This document shows positions 1-8,088 of a DNA stretch of 21,477 bases, piece after piece (positions within the stretch are counted from its first letter, which is position 1; each line of letters begins with the position of its first letter). Position numbers and translations under genes: made by a program. The stretch is from Entrophospora sp. SA101 (taxonomy: Eukaryota > Glomeromycota > Glomeromycetes > Entrophosporales > Entrophosporaceae), in NCBI GenBank assembly GCA_958430865.1, contig CAUDNR010000713.1:89564-111040 (forward strand). The letters are read 5' to 3'. The notes beneath the pieces were generated by a model, which ran no database searches, was not told the DNA's origin, and saw only the letters and a program-made list of their open reading frames with translations.

Positions 1-133
1 CTTTTTTTTTATTAATAAATAAAAGTTCTTTACAACAAAAAAGTTTAACTAACATATTACATTAAAAGAAAACCATCACCAAATTTGGTCGTGAGATTCA
101 AAATATTGCAACACGAAAATTATTGTGCATAAC

Positions 134-279
134 TTTTAAATTTAAAAAATCCATGAAAAAGAAAATTTGAGACAAATTTTTTTTTAGATTGAATGGTGGT
201 GAGTTTTTTAATCCCAAACGTGTGGATCACATAATATTTCAAAAAATTTAACTTTTGAGTATAGATGATCCGCACTGTA
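134..279. repeat. Dispersed repeat, left copy
   Basis: This segment recurs in the same orientation at 2857-3117. Shared stretches include ttttaaatttaaaaaatc, gaaaaagaaaatttgagaca, a GTGTGGATCACAT block, and the closing block GTATAGATGATCCGCACTG followed by TA. The outer end read inward is CAGTGCGGATCATC next to TA, which resembles the end of a Tc1/mariner-pogo type element, but no matching opposite terminus was found here. This copy lacks about 90 bp and about 28 bp that are present in the right copy. The rest of 1-570 is AT-rich with no coding signal that I can support. Confidence 0.75.
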
Positions 280-570
280 CCTTTCCGCTCTCATTCATCA
301 AAATTCTTTAATAGTAACACAAAATAATTTTTTGATCACATATAATTAGCAATGATTTGCTTTAATACAACTAAAAGTCATGTGAATAATAAATATACAA
401 AGTTTAGTAAATTATCCAATAAAAATGTAATTTCATCATTTTAGACAATCATGGTCCCAATTAATTTATATTTTGGACATTGTCTAAATAATTTAGTTTA
501 GACATCCATCCAGTATATAAAATTCAATACCCGCAATGCCCGAGTGTAACGTCATACATTTATATAAGGA

Positions 571-685
571 TTTTCGACATTTTTGCCATTTTCGGCATTT
601 TTGTCATTTTTGTCAGTTTTGGCATTTTCGGCATTTTCGGCATTTCGGCATTTTCGGCAGTTTCGGCAGTTTCGGCATTTTGCAG
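571..685. repeat. Tandem 9-bp repeat (ttttcggca)n
   Basis: About a dozen imperfect copies of a 9-bp unit, ttttcggca, with variants ttttgtca, ttttgcca and tttcggcag. Because the period is a multiple of three, one frame stays open and would encode a His-Phe-rich peptide (536-823). I regard that peptide as a by-product of the repeat. No coding context is visible around it. Confidence 0.85.
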
Positions 686-857
686 ATAATTTCTAAATTT
701 GTACTAGATACAAGGAGAATTTATACACTGCACCAGGGCGCAAAATGCCAATTGAAATTTATCGGAAAATTTCTGGATGCAATAAATTTTACCAGTCATG
801 AAAACGGAAATGGTGTAACGTAATTTTTTTTTATTATAAAATGTATAAAATTTAAAA

Positions 858-2674
858 ATGAGTTTATTCGAATATGGATTTAGAAGTAGCTCAAGAAGCT
901 CAAGGTATGTTCTATAAATATCAATTCTCTCAATGCCTTCTTTCTTTGTATAAAGTAAAAAAATAATTATTTTGATTGTAGTTTACAAATAAACAATTTA
1001 TTAAATCCAGAAGAAAATTCTAATAATACTACTTTTGATGCTGAGCTTGCTGGATTGAATTATGAAAATGAAAATGAAAATCAATTAAATCAATTGAATA
1101 AAAAAAAAAAAAATCAATAGTTTCAAGCAAAAATGGTTATCTGAATATAAATGGCTTCATTATGACCATATCCATAGATGAATGTTTTATACAATTTGTA
1201 TTCAACATAAAAGAAAAAATCAATTTGCCCAAGAAGGTTTGTAATAAAAATATTTCTAATATTTAATATATAGTATTATTAAAATTTTGTCATTCAATTA
1301 GGACCAAAAAATATAAATAGAAAATCAGCAATAAAATGTCACAAGGATTCACAAGATCACAAAGAAGCAGAAAAATTAGAACTTTTCCAAACTTGCAACA
1401 GAAAGATTAGCAGAAAAATTAAATGACAAATTTATTATATAATGAAAGTGATATACATATATAAGCATAATGAAAATTGTTTATTACATTGCACAAAACC
1501 ATATTCCTATGAAAAAATTACCATCTTTAGTTCAACTTGCAAAAGAATTGCATACATCTGATAAATCACTTTCATATAGTAATGAAATGACATGTTAGCT
1601 GCTTTATCAGAAGTTATCTCAGAAAAAATATGGGATGAATTGTCAGAAGTAGAATTTTTTGGAGTTATAATAGATGAATTCATTGATATAACTACTACAA
1701 AACATTTAAATGTTTATATTACTTATGTGGTATTATTCAAACCAAATTTTTGCAATTAAGTTGTGGGGGGATGCTGATACAATTAGTTCATTATTGATAA
1801 ATTTATTTAAAAAAAAAGGTAAATTTTTGTTAAATTTTTATGTATAAACATACACTATATACATTAATAATATATTTTTTTTAATTTAGACATTTTGAAA
1901 AAACTCATTTCTTTTGCTTCAGATGAAGCAGCAGTAATGATGGGCAATAAAAAGGTGTAACAATGCAATTAAAGCAATTGTGTCCATTCCTTGTAGTAAA
2001 TCATTGTGTTGCCCATTGGTTGTCATTAGCTTTCAAAAGAAATTATTTTTTATAATCAGGCTGAAGAAATGATGAAAAGGATTTACAAATATTTCAAAAG
2101 TTCATCTACATGAAAAAATAGCCTCAATCTTTAACAAAAATTACTTAATATTCCTTGTATTAACATTCTGAAACTTCATGACATTTGTTGGTTAGCTTGG
2201 TATGATGCTGTAAAAAAATGTACGTGAATCCTTACCAGCACTATCATTCTATTTAAAGAATCTGAATCTGAAGTTGGTCAAAGATTATATAATGATCTTT
2301 GAAGATGGAAGATGATTGCATTTTTATTTTTTTTTTATGACATACTTGGTCATTTGTCACAGCTGAGTAAACATTTTCAAAAAAACAATTTAAGGTTTAA
2401 TGATATAGAGCCAGCAATTAAAACAACAATACGACTTATTAATTCAGAATATATAGATGCTCCTCAAAGATTATTTGGAAGAAATTTGAAAGCATTTATT
2501 CATCAAACAACTCCTTTTAATAATTCAATAATTAATTATAATAATAATCATGTGCTTGTTTATTCAGATGAAGATTATGATGACTTGTTGTCAAATATAT
2601 ATGAATATGCATCCATGAATAATGCATTAATATATTATTATCTCATCAAGAATTTAGATAACATTCTTGTCTAA
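858..2674 (+). pseudogene. Degenerate hAT-family transposase with TTF-type zinc finger
   Basis: Fragments in all three forward frames line up as one hAT transposase of the ZNF862-like kind. The likely start is ATG 858 (MSLFEYGFRSSSRSSS). A first intron is at 905-981 (GTATGT...TAG) and a second begins near 1235 and ends at an ATTAG near 1301. The region around 1130-1380 reads KWLSEYKWLHYD, then an ICIQHKRKNQFAQEG block and a CHKDSQDHKEAEK block, which matches a TTF-type zinc finger. The RNase H-like core follows: IIDEFIDITTTKHLNVYITY (1664 on; the usual DESTD is now DEFID) and SDEAAVMMGNKK near 1920. The open tail at 2312-2674 reads YDILGHLSQLSKHFQ and then IEPAIKTTIRLINSEY. Stops and frameshifts interrupt it repeatedly, for example after HIHR near 1178, around 1760 and 1960-2310. 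No hAT C-terminal dimerisation motif is seen. The element is dead; how it relates to the flanking direct repeats is uncertain. Confidence 0.8.
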
Positions 2675-2856
2675 TCACAAACAATACATCTGTATTTATT
2701 TATCTCATTTTTATCATCATTTTTATTATATCATCACTTATATAATTGATTATCTAGTGTGAAGAAATACATTTGTATTCCTATTAAATTTTATTATGTT
2801 CAGAAATATGTATAAAAGATTGAAGATAAAAGATAAATAAATAAATATTTTAAAAA

Positions 2857-3117
2857 TTTTAAATTTAAAAAATCACGTGAAATTCTATAACTCGGTTCTC
2901 TCGATAAGTCGGTCACAGGGGTCCGCCCCGACATGACCGACTTATCAAGTTTACATATGTATATGAAAAAGAAAATTTGAGACAAATTTTTTTTTAAAAT
3001 TAATAGACTCCCTTTTTAAAGCTGAATTGAATGGCGGTGAGTTTTTAAAAATCCAATGTGTGGATCACATGATATTTCAAGGATTTTAACTTTTGAGTAT
3101 AGATGATCCGCACTGTA
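2857..3117. repeat. Dispersed repeat, right copy, with nested insert
   Basis: Second direct copy of the repeat at 134-279. Compared with the left copy it carries an extra block of about 90 bp immediately after aaatttaaaaaatc (about 2874-2961), which holds a GC-richer palindrome, and a shorter extra block near 2995-3023. Both copies end at the same point, CCGCACTGTA, after which the flanks are unrelated. Confidence 0.75.
2900..2949. repeat. Palindrome with 16-bp arms (ctYgataagtcggtca)
   Basis: Arms at 2900-2915 and 2934-2949 are inverted copies of ctcgataagtcggtca with one mismatch, separated by 18 bases that themselves hold ggggtccgcccc. The GC-richness stands out from the surroundings. The palindrome sits inside the extra block that distinguishes the right repeat copy from the left, so it is probably a small inserted terminal-inverted-repeat relic. 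A minus-strand ORF across it (2800-2985) is not convincing. Confidence 0.7.
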
Positions 3118-3270
3118 ATTAGAATTATAACCAATTTAAGGATTTCTCCTAATCATGAATTAATTGCCCGAGCCTTTGAAGCAAAAATGACACCTTTAAT
3201 TAGCAAAACGATTTTAGATAATCAGTTAGGATATAAAGTTGAAAGAATTAAGAAATTATGCTACGAATAG
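3103..3270 (+). pseudogene. Short ORF or exon fragment of unknown function (55 codons)
   Basis: The ATG at 3103 lies in the last bases of the dispersed repeat, and the rest lies in unique sequence. It reads MIRTVIRIITNLRIS, then a segment containing ARAFEAKMTPLISKTILDNQ, and ends KVERIKKLCYE before TAG. The amino-acid composition (balanced charged and hydrophobic residues, predicted helix) is coding-like, unlike most random AT-rich ORFs here. I do not recognise the family. The simplest reading is the last exon of a host gene whose upstream part was lost or displaced when the repeat arrived. The first residues would then be accidental. Confidence 0.4.
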
Positions 3271-4070
3271 AAGCATTGTTTTAATTAATTGGAACTTGCA
3301 ATTTCAGCTGCTCGTTTTTTGTGATGTTGATTAAATCTAGATATTACTTTTAAAACTTCAAACTATTTCAAACTCTGAATTATTTTCGAAAACTTGAAAC
3401 TCCGATACCGTTTTTAAACTTTAAACAACTATTTTGAAACTCTGAAATTGTTTTTAAATCCCGAAACTCTTTTAAAATCGAATCTCCAAAACTTAAAAAA
3501 GAAAAATAATAGATACAATGAGTAATTAATGCAAGAAAGAGTTCGATTAAAAACACTGCAAAAAGAAATTATTTTTAAATTTTTAAAAATTTATCATAGA
3601 TGGATCGTCAATTAATTATTTAGGACAGACGCAATTTTTTTTTTTTTTTGGACAGAGTCCAAGGTGACAAAATGTGAGTGTTGTTGTTTGGGTTGGTTTG
3701 GGAAAACGTGTTAATAACTAACCAGAGGTAATTTTTTTTATTTGTAGCGATATTTTTATTTTAGTTTATAAATATTTTAATTGGAATCAAAACGCGAAGC
3801 AGATCTTGCTGGGTAATTATAAGATTCTTATCAACAACGAATGATTGTAATAATAATATTATTATTAATATATAATTACAAGAAGATGTCAAGGCAATAC
3901 ACTGTTGGAAAATAAATAATTCAAATATGCAATGTTTGATTATCGGAAATTTTACAGATGTTGAAACACGTACGCTACCTTGAACACTTTACAGTCATTC
4001 ACGTCTTCCTCATGTACAAAAGGCTAATCTGACCAAGTTTACCTCGATGATACAATTACGATGTTTAATT
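3271..4070. other. AT-rich stretch without a supported gene
   Basis: Mostly AT-rich unique DNA. There is a run of short related phrases with 'aaactc/aaactt' spacing (3350-3490) and a long T run at 3636-3649. The following phrase gacagagtccaag also occurs at 17779, so it probably belongs to a dispersed repeat. No ORF here has a recognisable product. Confidence 0.5.
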
Positions 4071-4330
4071 CCAGGGGGGGGGAGCGTGGCCCTGGGGTTT
4101 AGCGGTTTAAGACTGCAACAATCGTCAATGACACTTTCACTAATCTTCCCTCACAACACCCGACCAGAGAAGGCTGCCAACATGTTAGCCAAAAAGTCGC
4201 CTGCAACAATCCACCTCTAGGGCAAGAATGGTTCTGTGACCAAGCTGTTGCAACTGAATATTAAGAGAATCTGCAACTTGTTCAAGCACAGGAGGTTACG
4301 ATTTAGAGTAGGTTAGTGACCCTGAAATTG
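4070..4330 (+). repeat. GC-richer segment, possible tRNA-derived SINE
   Basis: Starting at a run of nine G (4074-4082), this block is clearly richer in G and C than the rest of the window and has no open frame. The opening reads gagcgtggcc, then tagcggtttaagactgc. That resembles the D-arm and A-box region of a serine/leucine tRNA (TGGCC-tag-CGGTTTAAG) with a few extra bases inside. A weak B-box-like phrase, ggttacgattt, appears near 4295, far from the usual spacing, and no tRNA fold is complete. A decayed SINE or an unrelated RNA gene are both possible. Confidence 0.25.
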
Positions 4331-5030
4331 CATTTGGACTCTGGAAAGTTGTAAAATAGTATTTGTTTTGTATAATCATTTTCCTAAATGCTCCATTTCT
4401 CTGATACTGACCAATTTATAATTTTGTCACAAACAAGACAACAACCCAGGACTCAAAACTCTTAATTCAGGGAAAATCCAAAACAACAACCCAGGTTGCA
4501 ACCTTCTGAGCTGGAGAATTTTGAATCAGGTGCCAACTTTATTCTAATGAGAGGTGATAACACAAAGCAATCATCACATGAATGTCAACTCTCATCAATG
4601 ATCAATGCCCATATGGAAACAGCCAGCCTGGTCTGAGGGGAAGATAAAGAAAAGTTTTGTCCAAAGCCTTCAAACATATTGGCGGCCTTCACTGTGGAAA
4701 CAATTTCACAATTATGAGGGTGTGCAAAAGCACCAAACCTTATGTTTGTGATAGGAAATTTTTATTAAATCTGACACCTGTGATCAACATCAGATTTATT
4801 ATTCATAAGGATAATCAGGAAAATAATTTATTTTGTAAATCCCAGAGATCTGGGTAGACACACATTATTAAAAACTTCATTTCTGCATGGCCTTGGTATT
4901 ATCACTACTTGGGTGATGCAATTGTTTGTTATGTCGATGATGATATCAAATGTATTGAATAATAATCATGACCATCATGAATATTTGATGAATGGAGGCA
5001 TTCACATACAAGGAAATATTAAATCATTGA
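4331..5030. other. Intergenic stretch, no supported gene
   Basis: Moderately AT-rich and non-coding in appearance. The phrase acaacaacccagg occurs twice, at 4438 and 4482. A 66-codon ORF at 4657-4857 has no ATG at its listed start and no recognisable features. Sequence downstream of the hAT remnant's stop codon (4900-5030) shows no clear continuation of that transposase. Confidence 0.45.
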
Positions 5031-5430
5031 TTATTGTAATTGTGCATCAAGATAATGGTCTAGTGTGGTGAACATACCAATAAAAGCTAATATTACATCA
5101 CCCATTGTTGGGTATGAAGATGATGATAATAATTTGGTTGCTTCATACATTGGTTCTAAGATATGATATAATTCCTAAAACAAAATAAAAATGCATCTTT
5201 TATAAATAAAAAAACTTGTGAAATACAAATAATAGAGAATAAATAAAACTTACTCCAATATGCTCCCAATCTGATGTGGTTAAACATGATTTTGGACCTT
5301 CTGAGCATTTTTTTTTTTTATGGCAAGAAAGCATGTTTTTGCATTGGTTTTTAATGAAAAGTTCAACAATTTTAAGTTCTAACCAACAAATGCACCTCAA
5401 TTTAAGATCTACATTTATCTGTTGATTCTT
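5031..5430 (-). pseudogene. hAT-family transposase fragment with intron
   Basis: On the minus strand an open segment (about 5430-5254) ends in CLTTSDWEHIG. A clean intron follows (5175-5253, 79 nt, GTAAGT...TTTTAG), and the frame resumes as ELYHILEPMYEATKLLSSSS, then YPTMGDVILAFIGMF, to a TAA at 5031. The spliced phrase (W-x2-I-x-EL-x2-IL-x-P-x2-EAT-x-LLSSSSYPT-x-GD) is characteristic of the region C-terminal to the insertion domain in BED-type hAT transposases. The upstream part (LELKIVELFIKNQ) fits the usual 'LLELK-x-AI' segment but is degraded: the expected RWNST motif is absent. No DDE residues or C-terminal dimerisation domain are present. It is unrelated in sequence to the hAT relic at 858-2674. 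Confidence 0.75.
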
Positions 5431-5440
5431 GATTCAGGTG

Positions 5441-5975
5441 CATGAGATCATGGCTGTGAACCATTATCCGATTAATCAACATGTTTGTTATGAAATCATT
5501 GGTGAACATTCAATGTGTTCTAAATCGTTAAGAACATGTACCTATGCAACTACGTGTTTATTTTTACACCATACATCTTTCTTTTTTTCATGCTACTTGG
5601 ATATGTTTATTTTCATGTCATCCATGCTGTAATGTTAACATGTGTTCCTACGCCCATCATTGATTGTTGTTTGCTGTCAATCGACGTGTTCGAAATTGTT
5701 AAGAACACGTACATGTTTATTTTTACACTATATGTCTTTCCTTTTTTTTTTGCACGCGGACGCGTTTATTGTCATGTCATCCATGTTGCAATGTTAACAT
5801 TTGTTCCTACGCCCATCATTGATTGTTGTTTGCTGTCAATCGACGTGTTCGAAAATGTTAAGAACACGTACCTATGCACTACGTGTTTATTTTTACATTT
5901 TATGTTTTTCTTTTTTTTTTCACATGCGGACATGTTTATTGTCATGTCTACATTAACATATGTTTCTTGTGCTGC
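5441..5975. repeat. Tandem array of ~159-171 bp units, each with a hairpin
   Basis: Three clear copies and a degraded leading copy. The anchor gttaagaacaYg occurs at 5527, 5698 and 5857 (spacings 171 and 159), and gcccatcattgattgttg occurs at 5652 and 5811 (159). Each full unit contains acgtgttc...gaacacgt, an 8-bp perfect inverted repeat around 11 bases, then a T tract and a gtttattgtcatgtc phrase. The period of 159 (divisible by three) keeps a frame open at 5536-5985, whose product would be a Cys/Phe-rich repeat peptide. I do not regard that as a gene. Confidence 0.8.
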
Positions 5976-6070
5976 CATTCATTGAATTACTGATTTTTAC
6001 GATTTGGCTAGTGAAGAAAAATCAATGTTTGTTCTTGGATGAAAAAAATTTGTATAATAAAGTTAAGTGA

Positions 6071-6244
6071 ATGAGCTACTATATGCAAAGAGAATATTTG
6101 ATACTCACAAAACAATTTAAATCACATCTAAAAAAAATAAATTCATGGGATTCTCTGGATATACTATCCTTTGATTTTGATTTCATAGATGAGTACAAAA
6201 GGTTAAATCTCTTGAACCAAAATGGTTTGAAAGAATTGATGTAA
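6071..6244 (+). CDS. Small hydrophilic ORF, 57 codons, unknown
   Basis: An ATG-initiated ORF (MSYYMQREYLILTKQFKSHL, then KKINSWDSLDILSFDFDFID, ending NQNGLKELM) with two stop codons in tandem at its end. It is preceded directly by an in-frame TGA, so this start is the only one without splicing. The composition is coding-like, with charged helices and a single Trp. I recognise no domain. It could be a free-standing small gene, or the terminal exon of a larger gene with upstream exons in 5980-6070. A minus-strand ORF covers the same bases (6079-6306) but is Phe/Ile/Lys-rich and less convincing. Confidence 0.35.
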   Translation: MSYYMQREYLILTKQFKSHLKKINSWDSLDILSFDFDFIDEYKRLNLLNQNGLKELM

Positions 6245-6514
6245 TAAAATAAAATGCCATATAAAAAAAATATGTAAAAAAAAATCATTAGAAAATTTGT
6301 TTTCAACGTAATAAATAAATAAATGAAAATTGTTTTTCATTTTTCACTTATCAAAAAATTATGCAATCAGAAATTTAATATATTAAGATAATCATGATTA
6401 TTATCATTATATTTGTGTGTACTAGTCCTGCTCTAAACCTGAAAACACTATCATCAAATCCATCATCTTTGAATGATTTAAATCTCAAACTCACGAAAAA
6501 TAAATGATTTATAA

Positions 6515-6652
6515 GGAGGAAATAAAAAAAGTAATATTGCTTGGAGGTATTTTAAACAAGAAGGTGATGTTGTGGAATATCAAGCCACTCTAAAGCAAGG
6601 CGATAAAAGAAATTATGCGTGGAAAAGGATTGATGTAAACTTGTTATATTAA
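6515..6652 (+). pseudogene. Coding-like fragment of unknown function (45 codons)
   Basis: The frame opens after a TAA and has no ATG. It reads SNIAWRYFKQEGDVVEYQAT, LKQGDKRNYAWKRID, then VNLLY and TAA. Candidate acceptors (ATAAG at 6515, AAAAG at 6530) precede it, so it may be a last exon, but no upstream exon was found. W-x-YF is reminiscent of the start of BED fingers, but the required Cys and His residues are missing, so I do not call one. Probably gene debris. Confidence 0.3.
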
Positions 6653-6742
6653 AATACAAATAAATTCGTGCATGTGCCGCCGCTCACTCACCGCGACGTT
6701 TAACTTAATCTTGTTTTAAAAGTGATCGACAATTTGTTTTGA

Positions 6743-7610
6743 ATAAATCTAAAAAAAAAAATAATCAGTTAATTATCCAAATCTAAATTCGATTTTTTTG
6801 CTATCAATGATAGGAAATCATAATGGATAATGTAAGGTGTTTGATTTGCTCAAGAAGATTAAAAAGTCAGGATTCACTTCTTCTACATGTTAATTCAGCA
6901 CATTTGAATGTTCCTAATACTAATAAGAAAGCAAGAAGAAAACCAAAAAGGCGTAATGGTAATGGTAATGATTATATTTATAATATATTAAAAAATCAAG
7001 AAAGATTGATTCTAATGAAAATAAATTTACAATTGCTAAATTTGAAGACAACAGTAATGATGGTCACGAAGATGATGGAGATGATAATGGTAACGGCATT
7101 GATGAAATTAAAAAAGGAGACAAAGACAGAAATCTTATAATTATTGATGATGATGATGAGTGTGAGGAGGGGGAAATTGACAATGATAGCAATGACAATG
7201 ATATGAGTACAAATATTATTATTAATGACAATGATACGAGCATGGGTACGATTAATGACAAAAATAATAATATTCAAATTCAAGAAAATGACGTTAATGA
7301 CAATAGTAATGACAATATTCAAAATATAAAGAAATCAGTATTAATAACAATAATAGTAATATTCAAATCCAAACCCAAATCCAAAATAAAAAACAAGATG
7401 ATGAAACAAAAGATGTTTCATTAATATCCAAGCAAAAAAGTATGCCAAAAGGCAAAAAAAAAGAAAAAAAAAGCAAAAACAAAGGTCCGCTAAATAAAGT
7501 ACAACATAGTAATCAAACAAAAAGTCAGACACAGAATCCTCCAAATATTAATGCACCAGGACTCAATAATAACACCAATAGTGGTAGTCTTCCTTTTTTT
7601 AACCTTATCA
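6743..7610 (+). repeat. Left arm of inverted duplication (zinc-finger gene copy 1)
   Basis: From aataaatctaaaaaa at about 6743 through the 5' leader and most of the gene, this sequence matches the reverse complement of about 10880-12062. The leader phrase caaatctaaattcgatttttt and the start context gataggaaatcataATGGATAATG are shared. Most length differences in the coding part are multiples of three. Similarity fades near 7610, where the C-terminal regions differ. Confidence 0.85.
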
Positions 7611-7759
7611 ATTTTAACGATATTGGCGAATCAGTTACCATGCAATTTACTTCAACAACAGGACAAGTTGTTTCAAGATCTTTCATTAGATGTAAGATTT
7701 GCAATATGAATTGTGAATCCGATCTAGCCTTTTCACTTCATAAAAGACAAGCACACTGA
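6823..7759 (+). pseudogene. C2H2 zinc-finger protein, paralog 1, frameshifted
   Basis: Two exons: 6823-6952, then a proposed intron 6953-7047 (GTAATG...CTAAT...TTGAAG), then 7048-7759. Finger 1 is C-LI-C-x12-H-x4-H near residues 6-27 (CLICSRRLKSQDSLLLH), followed by a basic stretch KKARRKPKRR that could be a nuclear localisation signal. An Asp/Asn-rich acidic region and a Lys-rich segment follow. A C-terminal finger, C-KI-C-x12-H-x4-H (7690-7756), sits immediately before the TGA. Compared with the paralog at 10829-11981 it lacks the two central fingers. A one-base loss in an A run (7328-7330; the paralog has four A) shifts the frame and would truncate the product at 7424. Restoring that base would give about 280 codons. 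It may be a real pseudogene, an allele, or a homopolymer assembly error. The family suggests nucleic-acid binding; targets are unknown. Confidence 0.7.
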
Positions 7760-8088
7760 TCAATCAAGCCACCAAATTATTTTTCGATATAATGTTAATT
7801 TTATAAACCTAATTGATATTGATAATGATAGTAATAATAGTTATAAATTATTGATACAAATTTACATGATTTTTATTTTTTTTTATTTTAAGCTTGTAAG
7901 AAAAAATTTCAAACTATTAAAATATAACCACGTATTAATTGAGCAGGGTAGATAATTTTTGTATATAAGTACTTTTATCAATTGATTTATTTTTCTTTAT
8001 GCAGATCTCGCCATTTACACATCATGAGTAGTTAACAGAGTATCAATAGAAATACTCAATTTCGACAACACCTACAAAAATAGCAACA
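7760..8088. other. AT-rich intergenic stretch
   Basis: 3' flank of zinc-finger copy 1. AT-rich, no ORF or recognisable element. A pyrimidine-rich tract ending ttatgcag (7987-8004) could be a splice acceptor for the next gene remnant, but this is not firm. Confidence 0.4.

Noticed and set aside
536..823. His-Phe repeat peptide
   Set aside because: Product of the 9-bp minisatellite, without a gene context.
134..3117. LTR retrotransposon with the direct repeats as LTRs
   Set aside because: The interior encodes a hAT transposase, not reverse transcriptase or gag. The repeats lack TG...CA ends, and no primer site was seen.
4070..4160. Genuine tRNA gene
   Set aside because: Only a D-arm-like phrase is present; no anticodon arm, T arm or acceptor stem can be built.
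5536..5985. 149-codon repeat protein
   Set aside because: Arises because the 159-bp tandem unit is divisible by three. It is Cys/Phe-rich from T tracts, and the opposite strand is open as well.
6079..6306. Minus-strand ORF over the 57-codon plus-strand ORF
   Set aside because: Phe/Ile/Tyr-rich with a T-run-derived N-terminus. The plus-strand frame is more balanced and has a double stop.
6996..7322. Minus-strand ORFs opposite zinc-finger copy 1 (also 7064-7261 and 7341-7544)
   Set aside because: Antisense shadows with the same Ile/Ser/Phe bias and no domain.
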